Of a DNA stretch of 64,000 bases, positions 1 through 12,597 are shown in pieces; position 1 is the first letter of the stretch; each line of letters starts with the position of its first letter. The DNA is taken from positions 3,224,001 through 3,288,000 of the forward strand of contig NZ_CP054139.1 of the NCBI RefSeq assembly GCF_013283875.1, given 5' to 3'. The position numbers and the translations under genes were made by a program. The DNA is from Mucilaginibacter mali. GTDB taxonomy: Bacteria; Bacteroidota; Bacteroidia; Sphingobacteriales; Sphingobacteriaceae. The notes beneath the pieces are model-generated. The model had not been told where the DNA came from, did no database searches, and saw only the letters and a program-made list of their open reading frames with translations.

Positions 1-2713
1 GCGTGGCCAGCAACTTATCGGCCGGGGCCAGCATCAGCGAGATGGGCGTACGGAACTCGTGACTCAGGTTGGTCAGGAACTTGATCTTTTGCATATCCAG
101 CTCGTGGATGTACTCTGCTTCACGGCGTTGCTGTTCTATCAGCTTGCGGGCGTTTATTTTTTCCTGCTCCAACGCCAATTTGTTCTTTATTTTTTGGATA
201 CCCCGGTGCCTGATGTACAGAAAGCCGCCGGCAATAATTAAAACATAAAGGAAGTACGCATAAGGTGTACGCCACAACGGCGGCCGCACATGTATGTTAA
301 TAGCGGTACCCTGCCTGGTGCTCCACAACCCATCGTTATTACTGGCCTGCACCTGAAACACATAATCGCCCGGATCGATATTGGTATAATAGGCTGTTTT
401 TTCCCTGCCAACCTTGTTCCAGTCGTGATCGAAGCCGATGAGTTTATACGCATATTGATTTTGCTGGGGGGCGGTATAATTCAGCGCTACGTAACTGATA
501 GCGAAATTCTGGCCATAATCAAGGTAGATATCCTTCGCGCTGCTGATCTGTTCGCGCAGGGGGGCGTTGGCGCCGGGCACTACTTTGTTATTAGCCACTT
601 TCAAATCGGTTAATAAAACCGTCGGGACATCGCTATGAACCGGCAGGGTTGATGGCGTAAAGTAATTGAAGCCATCCTGCCCGCCAAAAAACAATTCGCC
701 GCTTGATGTGACCATACCTGCACCTAACACAAAGGGGCTGTCCTGCACCCCGTTGGGGCGGCCAAAATTCTTGATCTTTTTTGTTTTAGGATCAATACTG
801 CTGATGCCTTTATCTGTACTGATCCATATCGTGCCGGCGGCATCTTCCACCATTTTATAAACCACACCGTTGGCCAAACCGTCGGCTTCGGTAAGGTGGG
901 TGAATTTTTGCCTGTCGGGATGAAAGAGGTTAATACCGCCGCTATTTGTGCCTACCCAGGTATTACCCAAATGATCGTGCAGGATGCTAAGCACACCATC
1001 GTTGGAAAGCTGGCTGTTTACCCTGTCGTAAAGCCTAAACTGACCATTGCCCGGGTGATAAACAGCGAGGCCGCTACCGGCAGAGCCCAGCCAGATATCG
1101 CCGTTCCTGTCTTCGGCTATGGCCCGCATAAAGCCGTTCAGGGGCATAACTGCTTTGCCTTTAACAGCCCGGTTGTTATAATTCACAAAAGTTTGGGTGC
1201 GCGGATCAAGCACATCAACCCCACGGCCATTAGTGCCTATCCATATCAGCCCCTTCGAATCCTGCTTTACAAAAAAGATGTCGTTTTGACTCGGCTCGTG
1301 CGAGGTCCCATCGGCCAGGTATTGTTTATAGGTTCCCGATGCCGGGTTAAAGGCAAACAACCCATTTTGATAAGTGCCTATCCAAAGTGTTTTTTGCGCG
1401 TCCAGCTCCAGCGCCATAATGGGCAGGGAATTACCGGAATGATCGGCTTTGCTTTTAATATCGTAATGATTGAACAGGCCGGTGTAACGATCAAAAAAAT
1501 GCAGCCCGCCGCCATCGGTACCTACAAATATTTCGCCCTTTTTATACTCGGCAAAAGCCGTAACTACTGATGACGACAACCCATGCGGATCAAACGGCGT
1601 ACCCCGCTTTAAATTAAACAAGGCCAGGTTAGGGTCTAACTTATTGGCGCCGCCCTGGTAGGTACCCAGCCAAACGATCCCCTTTTTTGCAAAGTAGATG
1701 CTTCGTACACATTTATTGGTCAGGCTGTATGATTTACGCCTATCCGGCTTAATGTTGACGCTGTTAAAGGTGGTGCAGTCAAAAATGCTCAGACCCTCCT
1801 CGGTGCCAATCCACAATTTTCCGTTCGGGGCGGCTACAACCGTATAAATTAGGTTGCTCACGATGGATGCCGGCTCGCCATCGGCATGCTTAAACACCCC
1901 AAATGTTTTTTCGCCGGGCCGCAACATGTTTAAACCTTTATTGGTCCCAAAAAACAGCCTCCCACCGGCATCCTGTGCGATACCCCGCACTTCGTCGCCA
2001 CTTAAACTGGTAGCATCATTATCGGCATGCGCGAAGCGGGTGAAGCTATTGCTGCCCCTGTCGTAAAGCAGCAGACCCGCATTGGTGCCTATCCACATCC
2101 GATGCAAGCGGTCCTCGAAAAACGACAGGATGACCGGGGTATTTACCGTATTGGTGACCAGCCTTGTGATATCCACATAATCAACTTTTTTCAGGCTTGG
2201 GTCAATAATCCTGAAGCCGCCGTAACTACCTATCCAAAGGTTTTTTTCATGGTCCTGGTAAAAGGCGCGGGCCGTTACAGGCTGGGTTTTTCTTATCGAC
2301 TTATCGCCCTTATAACTCACAAATACATCGTGCTGCTGATCGTAATAAGCCAATCCGCCGCCGCTGGTGCCTACCCATAGTTTGCCGGTATTATCTTCCA
2401 GCAGGGAAACCACCTCGTTAGCCGGCAGACTGGTGCTGTCCTGTTCGTTATGGATATAAGCCGTGAAGTTGGTGCCGTCAAATTTATTCAAGCCATCGCT
2501 GGTGCCCAGCCATATCAGCCCCTTATGATCCTGCAAAATAACATTGACCGTATTGGCCGACATGCCGTTCTTGGTGGTCAGCGCGGTAAAGTTAAGTTCC
2601 TGCTGCCCAAAACTTGCCTGTGCTGCCAGCAGTAACAACAGGCAAACACGGCCAAATAACCATTTCGGCATAAGCGAAACACGCTTGCGGGGACTCATGA
2701 GTTTATCAGGCAT
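1..2713 (-). CDS. Hybrid two-component system sensor (HTCS), C-terminus beyond the window edge
   Basis: Reading the minus strand from an ATG at 2713 gives an open frame that runs off the left edge (about 904 residues visible). A short hydrophobic signal sequence is followed by many propeller repeats of the type W-[IL]-G-T-x-x-G-L, the periplasmic sensor of HTCS proteins. A Y_Y_Y-like beta domain lies near residues 745-810, one membrane helix near 818-838, a coiled linker, then a HisKA H-box with the phospho-accepting His at about residue 885 (motif LSHEFRTP). The HATPase, receiver and AraC-type domains expected of a complete HTCS would lie outside. In the family, such proteins bind an oligosaccharide in the periplasm and activate the adjacent polysaccharide locus, here most likely xylan. 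In-frame ATGs at 2698 and 2671 are alternative starts. Confidence 0.93.
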   Translation of the reverse strand, partial: MPDKLMSPRKRVSLMPKWLFGRVCLLLLLAAQASFGQQELNFTALTTKNGMSANTVNVILQDHKGLIWLGTSDGLNKFDGTNFTAYIHNEQDSTSLPANEVVSLLEDNTGKLWVGTSGGGLAYYDQQHDVFVSYKGDKSIRKTQPVTARAFYQDHEKNLWIGSYGGFRIIDPSLKKVDYVDITRLVTNTVNTPVILSFFEDRLHRMWIGTNAGLLLYDRGSNSFTRFAHADNDATSLSGDEVRGIAQDAGGRLFFGTNKGLNMLRPGEKTFGVFKHADGEPASIVSNLIYTVVAAPNGKLWIGTEEGLSIFDCTTFNSVNIKPDRRKSYSLTNKCVRSIYFAKKGIVWLGTYQGGANKLDPNLALFNLKRGTPFDPHGLSSSVVTAFAEYKKGEIFVGTDGGGLHFFDRYTGLFNHYDIKSKADHSGNSLPIMALELDAQKTLWIGTYQNGLFAFNPASGTYKQYLADGTSHEPSQNDIFFVKQDSKGLIWIGTNGRGVDVLDPRTQTFVNYNNRAVKGKAVMPLNGFMRAIAEDRNGDIWLGSAGSGLAVYHPGNGQFRLYDRVNSQLSNDGVLSILHDHLGNTWVGTNSGGINLFHPDRQKFTHLTEADGLANGVVYKMVEDAAGTIWISTDKGISSIDPKTKKIKNFGRPNGVQDSPFVLGAGMVTSSGELFFGGQDGFNYFTPSTLPVHSDVPTVLLTDLKVANNKVVPGANAPLREQISSAKDIYLDYGQNFAISYVALNYTAPQQNQYAYKLIGFDHDWNKVGREKTAYYTNIDPGDYVFQVQASNNDGLWSTRQGTAINIHVRPPLWRTPYAYFLYVLIIAGGFLYIRHRGIQKIKNKLALEQEKINARKLIEQQRREAEYIHELDMQKIKFLTNLSHEFRTPISLMLAPADKLLAT

Positions 2714-2845
2714 AATTGGGTATTCAAATCGCTATTTAACAGCAATAATTTACAAATGGCTATCCCAAATATATGCCGCGGCAATAATATGTACTACTAC
2801 AAATGTTTAAAATCGATGCAATTCCTGTTCAAAAGACAAGTTGGA

Positions 2846-4414
2846 TCAACGGGTTGCCGGCCAACCGATGTTTTTATCGGCCCATTTGATAAACCATTTC
2901 ATATTGGCCTGGTCCTGGTGCCCCTGATCGTGTTGGCGCCAGGCCAGTTGGCCATCAAGCAGCGGGGTGTTTACCGGGGGCATTTTTTCGGTTTGATAAT
3001 TATCGGATACACCAAGTCCCTTCGCCCCCAATAATTTATATACCGGCTGCGCGGCCACCGCCGCCATATAACTCCCCTGGTGATCCAGCCATTTAGCATC
3101 GCCTTTCTCAGGGATCCCGTAGCTGATGAATGTCAGCCTCGGCGCGCACATCGCTATCAACTCGTGCGAATCCACAGGGATATCGTTGGCGGTCTTGCTG
3201 CCGAAATTCGCGTCGGAAGCACCATACTTCATAAAGTTGCCGGCCATCCAGTAGTACTCGCCGCCGGTCAGGCTTTCTACGGCCTCGCCAAAATTACGGC
3301 GGTTAAGCTTTGCGCCGCCCTCGCCTGAGGAACCCACCAAAACCATGGCAAACCTGGGTTCGTAGGCCATGGTAACCAGTGCGGCCTTGCCGTAGCGGGA
3401 TACACCTTCGATGCCCACCTGCTTAGCGTTCACAGCAGGTTCGGATGCTTCCAGGTAATTAAGCGCCTGCCCGGCGCCCCAGGCCCAGGCGCGCAGCGCA
3501 CCCCAATCATCGGGCTTGCGTGGCTGGCCTTTATTTACCAAGCCGATGATGCCTTTGGTTAATCCCGCGCCATTATCAGCCTGGATACTTGCCGGGTTAA
3601 TAAAAGCATATCCCCATCCATCGGCAATCAGTTGCTCGGTTGATGGCGGATCATTATTTACACCCGGCACACCCGGTACATCAGGTGTCGGTTCTTTAGC
3701 CGCGGGCGGCGGACCAAATCCCGGAAATCCGGGACCAGGGGCAGCAGCAACGGGCTGATAAGCGGGATATTGTTCTAAGATAGCCTTTACTTCCGGATCG
3801 CTTTGAGCTAATAATTTTCTTAAAGCAGTATTGATCTTTTCAAGTGCTTCAGGATTAGGTTGCGCCGGGGCGGGCAAACGCGCCGGGCCAAACATCATCA
3901 GCACCGGCACCGGTCCCTTAGCATTGGCAGGCACCACCAGCACCATATCAATATCTACATTTATCAACGGGTAAGCCGAATTATCTACATGCCCTGTAAT
4001 ACGCTTCGCGATCACCGGCGTGCGGCCCACAAACTCCTTATCAGTAACCTTAACCGTCCAGTTTACAGCGGGTACATTTTTAGGGACGCGGCCATAAACT
4101 TCGCGGTCCATATCTTCTGCAATTTCGGGGCGGCGCTGCTTCCACCATTGGTCGGCAGTGCTTACCTTCTTACCGTTTTTAAGCGTAAGCACTTCGGGCA
4201 AGTTGGGATATGGATTGGCCAGGGCTTCATCATAATTGGCATGGTTGGGCGCTTTTTCGTTCCCGCTTGGGCCGGGCCGTAAAGCCTTTATGCCTAATTG
4301 CTCCATCATGTTTTGGTGGTCCTGCTCGGCGGTGAAATTAACAGGCGGCGGATAATTAGTTTGCGCGAAGGCGGTTGACGAAGCCAGTAAAGCCAGGTAT
4401 AAGCACTTTTTCAT
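2846..4414 (-). CDS. CE15 glucuronoyl (4-O-methyl-glucuronoyl) methylesterase
   Basis: Secreted alpha/beta hydrolase of 522 residues with a signal peptide ending near residue 17. The nucleophile motif G-V-S-R-Y-G-K (Ser339) is the CE15 signature. Glu365 in the S-S-G-E-G-G stretch is a plausible catalytic acid, and His495 or His499 near the C-terminus the catalytic His. CE15 enzymes cut the ester between glucuronic acid side chains of xylan and lignin alcohols, which fits the GH67, GH8, GH43 and GH10 genes nearby. A Pro/Gly-rich stretch near residues 218-253 looks like an insertion beside the substrate face and makes the protein longer than most family members. It lies downstream of susD on the same strand, but a terminator-like hairpin stands between them. 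Confidence 0.88.
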   Translation of the reverse strand: MKKCLYLALLASSTAFAQTNYPPPVNFTAEQDHQNMMEQLGIKALRPGPSGNEKAPNHANYDEALANPYPNLPEVLTLKNGKKVSTADQWWKQRRPEIAEDMDREVYGRVPKNVPAVNWTVKVTDKEFVGRTPVIAKRITGHVDNSAYPLINVDIDMVLVVPANAKGPVPVLMMFGPARLPAPAQPNPEALEKINTALRKLLAQSDPEVKAILEQYPAYQPVAAAPGPGFPGFGPPPAAKEPTPDVPGVPGVNNDPPSTEQLIADGWGYAFINPASIQADNGAGLTKGIIGLVNKGQPRKPDDWGALRAWAWGAGQALNYLEASEPAVNAKQVGIEGVSRYGKAALVTMAYEPRFAMVLVGSSGEGGAKLNRRNFGEAVESLTGGEYYWMAGNFMKYGASDANFGSKTANDIPVDSHELIAMCAPRLTFISYGIPEKGDAKWLDHQGSYMAAVAAQPVYKLLGAKGLGVSDNYQTEKMPPVNTPLLDGQLAWRQHDQGHQDQANMKWFIKWADKNIGWPATR

Positions 4415-4510
4415 ATCGGTGATCTCTCTTTATTTAGATGGGAATGTCCCGGGTTTATAAAAGCAACAACATGGTGTTTCAAAGTCAAGGTAGTAATATT
4501 ACAGGCAATT

Positions 4511-4537
4511 AAAAAGCCGCCCGGAAAACCGGGCAGC
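4511..4537 (-). terminator. Rho-independent terminator or attenuator after susD
   Basis: On the minus strand a 9-bp GC-rich stem (4516-4524 with 4529-4537, one G-U pair), a TTTT loop and a run of five T follow the susD stop codon. It would end or attenuate the susCD transcript before the CE15 gene. Confidence 0.75.
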
Positions 4538-4565
4538 TTAAATAAACCATTGATATTACCAACAT

Positions 4566-6560
4566 TTAATATCCATTGTTTTGAGGGTACGCAGGCCCCG
4601 ACAATACCGCGTTAATAAGCGTTTGCGGAATTGGCCAGCGCGCATGATAAGCCTGCACATTAGGGCCGCTTATGGTATTATACATTTGGTTGCGCCTAAC
4701 CAGTTGCTGCGTGCGCACCAAATCGAACCAACGGCGCGGATCGCCATATAACTCCCGGGTATACTCTTCCAGTATCAAATCCATACCGCACAGGGTAGTA
4801 GTTGTTGTTGTATTGTTTGGTATAGCTAATAAGGCGGTTTGGGCTGGTGTCAGCAACATGGCGGCGGCATTGGTGGCGTTGGCTGTAGCCATTGTTGCAG
4901 CAGTTACATAGAACTGGTTCTTGGCGGTAAGCGCGGCATCATCTGTATTACGATAAGCGGCGCGCTGCCTTAACACGTTTAACGAGGCAGCGGCGTTGGC
5001 AGCATTACCCAGCATATAGTTAGCTTCGGCGTTCATCAGGTACACTTCAGAAAAGCGCATCATTACGATCGGGCGGCTCGAAAAATCGAGGATCCCGGCG
5101 CGTTTAGGGTCGTCAAACTTCTTAACCGTTGGGAAGATGGTGCTGTTAAATTGCTTCGGCGTAACTATCAAACCTTTAAAGCCATCGCGGCGGGCCATGG
5201 TTACATCGGCGCTTGGCATCAGGATAGCGGTATCGCCATCCATAGGCACTATCGACGCGGCCTGACCAGGAGCAGCGCTCAAAGCGCCACCTGCCGGCGG
5301 AATAGATGAGGTGGTAGCCACCAGCTTACCCTTTGATGTAACACGGTCGCTTTTTAGGCCGGCGGTTACGTTAGGATTGGTGCAGATCCAAAAGGTTTGG
5401 AACGTAGCATCGTAACGGGTATCGTGGATCTGATCGGCAAAGGCCACATCCATGGTGTAAGGCTTATTTGGCGCTAAGCGGATGTATGGACGGCCGTTAT
5501 AAACATCGCGCACCATACCCGCGCTACCACCCATCTTTTGCGGAACAGCATCAATACCGGCAACATTATCTACACCAGGGCCTACATAGTTAAACCTTGC
5601 CAGCACAAATAACTGGTTGATACCAAAACCACCCGAGCTTTGCTGGGTATAGTTAGAGTATAGCGGATCGCTGATCCCGTAATCAATGGCAAACATATTT
5701 TCCTTGCCGTAATCGTTGGCGGGTTTGTGCGCGTCGTAATAATCCTGCCACAGGTCCAGCCCGTAGGTGCCTTTATTAGTGATGATGGAAGCTGTAATAT
5801 CCGCAGCCTGTTGAAAGTCGGTAGCTTCCTTAGCTTCGGTATAACCACGGGTAAGATAAGCTTTGGCCAAATAGGCTTTAGCGGTTGCAACTGTAGCGCT
5901 TTTACCAATACCGGCTGCCGAGAACGGGTTCGAGCTGGTGATGGTATTCGGCAAGCCCGCGGCGGCATCTGTAAAATCCTGGATAATGGTTTTGTAGATA
6001 TCGGTCAGCTTTGCAGGTTCGTCGGCAGACGTAGCCTGGGTGTTAAAGGTTAAGTGCAGCGGGATCCCACTTTTTTGCGTAGCGGTAACACCACCATACA
6101 TTTGCACCAGCCAAAAATAGATGAAGCCGCGCAGGAACTTAGCCTGCGCCACAAATTGCGTACGCGCGGTCGGGTCGGTGATCAGCGACGCGTTTTGGAA
6201 AACCCCGTTCAGCGTATTGATATCTACATAAAGGCCTGTAATATCCGGCCCGTTTGACGAGGTGATGCCTTTATATGAGCCATATATGGCTGGGTTAGTG
6301 CCCGCGCTGCCACCGGGGATGTTTTCGTCGGTACCATCGTAAGCGTATACAATACCCTCGCCCGAAAAGCCGCCGACGCCGCTTCCGCGCAGGTCCTGGT
6401 ATACACCGGTTACCGCTGCCTGCACACCACCCGCGGTAGTAAAGTAATCGGGGTACAGGCCCGAGCGTGGTTGTTCTACCAGCATTTTTTTACAACCTGT
6501 AACCGTTGTTAACGCCGCCGTAGCAGCGATAATAAGACTGTATTTATTTAATATTTTCAT
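4566..6560 (-). CDS. SusD/RagB-family nutrient-binding outer membrane lipoprotein (xylan locus)
   Basis: A 664-residue lipoprotein with lipobox V-T-G-C (Cys23) followed by two Lys. The N-terminal region is of SusD type, TPR-like helices lie in the first half, and the C-terminal part has the R-E-L-Y-G-D-P-R-R-W-F-D-L-V-R stretch and a final aromatic segment typical of the RagB/SusD C-terminal domain. SusD proteins form a lid over their SusC channel and capture oligosaccharides at the cell surface. The gene follows susC by 18 bases and is surely cotranscribed with it. At 664 residues it is somewhat longer than the usual 500-600; low-complexity Thr/Ala stretches near residues 560-590 probably account for this. 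Confidence 0.95.
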   Translation of the reverse strand: MKILNKYSLIIAATAALTTVTGCKKMLVEQPRSGLYPDYFTTAGGVQAAVTGVYQDLRGSGVGGFSGEGIVYAYDGTDENIPGGSAGTNPAIYGSYKGITSSNGPDITGLYVDINTLNGVFQNASLITDPTARTQFVAQAKFLRGFIYFWLVQMYGGVTATQKSGIPLHLTFNTQATSADEPAKLTDIYKTIIQDFTDAAAGLPNTITSSNPFSAAGIGKSATVATAKAYLAKAYLTRGYTEAKEATDFQQAADITASIITNKGTYGLDLWQDYYDAHKPANDYGKENMFAIDYGISDPLYSNYTQQSSGGFGINQLFVLARFNYVGPGVDNVAGIDAVPQKMGGSAGMVRDVYNGRPYIRLAPNKPYTMDVAFADQIHDTRYDATFQTFWICTNPNVTAGLKSDRVTSKGKLVATTSSIPPAGGALSAAPGQAASIVPMDGDTAILMPSADVTMARRDGFKGLIVTPKQFNSTIFPTVKKFDDPKRAGILDFSSRPIVMMRFSEVYLMNAEANYMLGNAANAAASLNVLRQRAAYRNTDDAALTAKNQFYVTAATMATANATNAAAMLLTPAQTALLAIPNNTTTTTTLCGMDLILEEYTRELYGDPRRWFDLVRTQQLVRRNQMYNTISGPNVQAYHARWPIPQTLINAVLSGPAYPQNNGY

Positions 6561-6578
6561 GTCTCTCTGTTGATAAAA

Positions 6579-9500
6579 TTAAAACCTTGCGTTAATGCCC
6601 AAAATAAAGTCGCGTGTTTGCGTGCCGGCGCTTATAGCTACCCCGCGGAAGTTAGTACCGCCGGTGCCGCTATTGGTGCCGCCAATATTACCGCTGGCAG
6701 ATGGATCGGCCGGGTTGGTGAACGCGCCGCCAGCGCTGTTAAAGTTGTAGCCAGATTCGGCATCGGGCACAGAGAAGCTTTGTTTACGGATTGGCGCGTA
6801 AAGGAAGAACGGATTAGATACGTTGGCATAGATACGCAACGAACTTAAGCCTACCTTCTTCAACAGGTTTCCGGGAACGTTATAACCCAGGTTGATGCTT
6901 TTTGCCCTGATGAACGATCCATCATAGTATTGCAGCGTTGAATAATACGGAACAGGCGCGTAAGAGTTGGGCTCAGGAAAGGCGTTTGTTGGGTTGGTTG
7001 GCGTCCAGTAATCAAGCACCGGCTGGTTATGGCGGCCCTGGTTAAGAAACTGCCAGCCATTGGTTGATGAGTTAGACGACGATACATAAGGCACAACAGT
7101 AGTAAAGCCCATGCGGCCCTGTATCACCAGGCTTAAATCGAAGTTCTTATAGCTTACACGGTTGGTTAAGCCAAAGGTATAGTTAGGGTTAAAGTGGCCG
7201 ATGATCTGATCGTCGTTAAAGTCGATCTTGCCGTCATGGTTATAATCCTCTACCTTAATCGAACCTGGCTTTTGCCCAAAGGTAACGGCTTGGGTAGCCT
7301 CGCTGGTTTGCCAGATGCCCAATTTCTTAACATCGTAGATCACGTTTAAAGGCTGACCAACAAATTCGCCCGAACCGATGATCGAAGCGCCACCGTTTGG
7401 CAGGTAAACCACTTCCTCACGGCTGAACGCGATGTTGAAATCGGTAGACCAGTTAATGCCCCTGGCATTTTGCACGTTAATGCTGCTCAGGGTAACTTCA
7501 AGGCCCCTGTTTTCAGATGTACCCAGGTTAGTGATCTGCGAACGCGCGCCGGTAGTTACCGGTAAGTTATTTGGCAATATCAGGCCGGTAGTGCGGGTTT
7601 TATAAACCTCCACCGAACCGGTGATGCGGCTTTTCAGTATAGCAAAGTCTAAAGCCAGGTTATACTCGGCCGATCGTTGCCAGGTTAAGGTAGGGTTTAC
7701 CAGCGTGCTTACTAATACACCCTGCGCGTCGCCTGCCGCTACGCTACCAAACTGGTATTTAACGGCGTTCAACTGGCCTAAGGTGGTATAAGGCGAAATT
7801 GTGGTAATAGTTGATGTTTCGCCGTAGCCGCCGCGCAGCTTCAGGTTATCAATAAAATCGTACTTCTTCATGAAGTTTTCGTTACTGATCACCCAGCCTA
7901 AACCTAATGACGGATAGGTGGTGCGCTGATGCCCGTCGGCCAGTGCCGAGTTAGCATCCGAGCGGATGGTGGCTGTAACATCATACTTGCGGTCGAACGC
8001 GTAGTTTAAACGGCCGATGTATGATACCAAACCCTGTTCGCTGAACGATCCGCCAACGCTGCTGATGGTCTGGGCCAAACCTAAGTTAGAGTTCTTGTTA
8101 GCATCCGATGGGATACCGGTGCCGCTGATGTTTGAGTTTTCGGTGTGCGCCAACTCGTTGGTGAAACCGGCCACAAAGTTTACGCTATGCTTTCCCGCGA
8201 AGATGTTATCGTAGGTAAGCAAATGCTCCTGGTTTAAGCGGTACGAATAGTTGTTGATGGTGCTGGCGTTAGTTTTGGCGATGGTGGTCAGATCGGCGCC
8301 GTTTATACCATTATATGTACCCTGTAACGATTGCGAGTAATTGTAGTTCACGCTGTAACGATACTTCAAGTGCTTCAACGGACTAACCTCGGCATACAAT
8401 ATATCGTTGTTAACAAAGCCGCGGGTATAATTATAATACTGATCTGGCTTACTGCCCGGCAACAGCGGGTTTACAAAGGTACCATCGATCTGATCTGACT
8501 GTGGGGTAGCGTTGATGGAGCCGTCAGCATTATATGGATAAGTCAGCGGACTGATATAGCGCGCCTGTTGCAACTGGCCGCTACCGCCCGAGTTGATCAA
8601 ACGCAAAGTGGTTTGAGTGCTAAGGCCAAATTTAATATAGTCGTTTATCTTATGATCCAGTGCTGCATTCAAGGCTATACGGCGGGTGTAGTTATTATTA
8701 CGCTCGATGGTATTATTGGTGCGGTAGCCCACGCCCACGTTAAACTGTGTCCTTTCGGTACCGCCGGTAACGCGCAGGTTTTGATCCCAGGTGTAGGCGT
8801 TACGTAATAATAAGGCCGGATAATCGGTGCTGATGCCCTCGTTAAGCGCCTTGGTTTCGATAGCTGTAAGGAAGTAGTTATTAACCGTTTGGTTGTTTTG
8901 TAATAAGGCGCCCTGTGTAGCATCGGTTATCAACTGCGCGAATTGTGTACCGTTAAGCATTTTCAGGCTGCCCTCTAACTTATTGATACCATAATAGGTA
9001 TCGTACGAAGTTATGGTTTGCCCTACCCTGCCACGGTTAGTGGTGATCAACAATACACCGCCCGATCCGCGCGAACCATAGATAGCTGTAGCAGAAGCGC
9101 CTTTCAACACATCGATGCTTTTGATATTGTTCGGGTCGATATTCTCGATAGAGTTATAAAACGGCTGGCCATCCAGTACGATCAGCGGTCCGTCGATACC
9201 CGGGGCTTGCCCGATACTGCGGTTACCCCTTAAAGTAATTACCGGTCCGTTGGTGCCGCTCACCACATCCAAACCGGCTACGCGGCCCTTCATCTGGTCA
9301 AAAACGTTTGATGCGGGTATCTCCTTTAACACTTTAGCATCAACGGTGGCTACTGTACCGGTAACATCTTCGCGTTTTAAGGTACCGTAACCTACCACCA
9401 CCACCTCGTTAAGGTTGCTGGTGTTGCCTATCAGGGTGATAGTGCCCAAATTGGTTACGCCCCTTGTCAGTGTTTTTACATAATCGGTATAACCTACAAA

Positions 9501-9743
9501 TGATATGGTTACCTTACTGGTGTTGGCGGGCACGTTCAGCGTAAACTCGCCGTTTACGTTGGCAGTGGCCGCGGTTGTGGTACCCGTTATTTTAATAGTG
9601 GCACCAATAAGCGGTTCGCCTTTTTCGTCTACAACCTTGCCATGCAGCGCAACGGTTTGTGCAAAAAGGGAATAAGAAAATAAATTCACTGATACGGTGA
9701 TCAGGAAAATTTTCATGAATTTAATGAGTTGAAGTTTTTGCAT
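6579..9743 (-). CDS. SusC/RagA-family TonB-linked outer membrane transporter (xylan locus)
   Basis: A 1054-residue outer-membrane protein. The signal peptide ends near S-L-F-A-Q (residue 29), a carboxypeptidase-regulatory-like domain spans about 30-110, the family signature N-E-V-V-V-V-G-Y-G-T follows, and a plug domain lies at about 120-235 (with the I-D-V-L-K-G and I-Y-G-S-R-G-S-G-G-V motifs). The rest is a beta-barrel. It should import xylo-oligosaccharides in a TonB-dependent way with its SusD partner. A Met at residue 10 gives a shorter, equally good signal peptide. The adjacent genes show no ECF/anti-sigma pair and no N-terminal STN domain is seen, so control is more likely through the HTCS. 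Confidence 0.95.
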   Translation of the reverse strand: MQKLQLIKFMKIFLITVSVNLFSYSLFAQTVALHGKVVDEKGEPLIGATIKITGTTTAATANVNGEFTLNVPANTSKVTISFVGYTDYVKTLTRGVTNLGTITLIGNTSNLNEVVVVGYGTLKREDVTGTVATVDAKVLKEIPASNVFDQMKGRVAGLDVVSGTNGPVITLRGNRSIGQAPGIDGPLIVLDGQPFYNSIENIDPNNIKSIDVLKGASATAIYGSRGSGGVLLITTNRGRVGQTITSYDTYYGINKLEGSLKMLNGTQFAQLITDATQGALLQNNQTVNNYFLTAIETKALNEGISTDYPALLLRNAYTWDQNLRVTGGTERTQFNVGVGYRTNNTIERNNNYTRRIALNAALDHKINDYIKFGLSTQTTLRLINSGGSGQLQQARYISPLTYPYNADGSINATPQSDQIDGTFVNPLLPGSKPDQYYNYTRGFVNNDILYAEVSPLKHLKYRYSVNYNYSQSLQGTYNGINGADLTTIAKTNASTINNYSYRLNQEHLLTYDNIFAGKHSVNFVAGFTNELAHTENSNISGTGIPSDANKNSNLGLAQTISSVGGSFSEQGLVSYIGRLNYAFDRKYDVTATIRSDANSALADGHQRTTYPSLGLGWVISNENFMKKYDFIDNLKLRGGYGETSTITTISPYTTLGQLNAVKYQFGSVAAGDAQGVLVSTLVNPTLTWQRSAEYNLALDFAILKSRITGSVEVYKTRTTGLILPNNLPVTTGARSQITNLGTSENRGLEVTLSSINVQNARGINWSTDFNIAFSREEVVYLPNGGASIIGSGEFVGQPLNVIYDVKKLGIWQTSEATQAVTFGQKPGSIKVEDYNHDGKIDFNDDQIIGHFNPNYTFGLTNRVSYKNFDLSLVIQGRMGFTTVVPYVSSSNSSTNGWQFLNQGRHNQPVLDYWTPTNPTNAFPEPNSYAPVPYYSTLQYYDGSFIRAKSINLGYNVPGNLLKKVGLSSLRIYANVSNPFFLYAPIRKQSFSVPDAESGYNFNSAGGAFTNPADPSASGNIGGTNSGTGGTNFRGVAISAGTQTRDFILGINARF

Positions 9744-10472
9744 ATAAAGTTTTGTTATTGGTTTATAATTGTTGATCCCGCAGGGTCTTACCCGGCAGGT
9801 TTGATGTTGCTATCGGTTTAGGGATAAAATGGTTTCATCATAATCGTCAAGTTTAATAATTGGTTCTTTATTATCAGCCAACCGGTTCTTATCAAATATT
9901 TCAACCCTTGCCTTTTTGTTTAGTGAGCCTTTTATCATGATTTATAGCTAAACTCAAAAAACAATCGATTGCATAACTATCGCGACTTTTAAATTGAAAT
10001 AGTGCTTTAACAAATTCGTTTCGGCTCGCAATCAGACCAGGAAAAAATATCAGAAACTTATAATTGGCTTATTGTACCGCGCCATCGCATCGTTATGCAA
10101 TTTGCGATGAGGTAAAGTTCATGGGTTTGTACAATTAAGGGTGCTAATTTTCATCAAAAAACATGTCATAAATGTTCAAAGTTGGTATCATCACAGCCAT
10201 TGTGCCTGTTTTTGAGCGATTTGCGCAGCTAAACCTGTATCAAAAAAATTATTTGTGAAATAATAGTTATCACGCTGCAAACATTCCGTCCATAAAGCTT
10301 AACAAATCTTACATCTCCATAAAAGCAGCCGGTAGCTTCTTGCTGATTACCAGCATGCGGGTAAAACATTTGGCCTACTAACTTCAACAATCCTGCTATC
10401 GCGAACAGGGCATACAAATTAGTTTTGAATACCGATTATTTCCCGGCCCACGCTTGTAGCAATACTGTTAAA
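9744..10472. promoter_or_regulatory. Divergent intergenic region between xylan susC and the GH8 operon
   Basis: About 730 bases, AT-rich, with no credible gene. It must hold the promoters for susC (minus) and for the GH8 operon (plus), and probably the HTCS binding site. A TAGTTTTG at 10420-10427 fits the Bacteroidota -7 element TAnnTTTG and lies 45 bases upstream of the ATG at 10473, but no matching -33 TTG is seen at the usual distance. I see no hairpin or riboswitch. Confidence 0.4.

Positions 10473-12597
<2,125 letters not shown>

Noticed and set aside
10229..10417. Small minus-strand open frame in the xylan intergenic region
   Set aside because: No family features or good start context; AT-rich promoter DNA explains it better.
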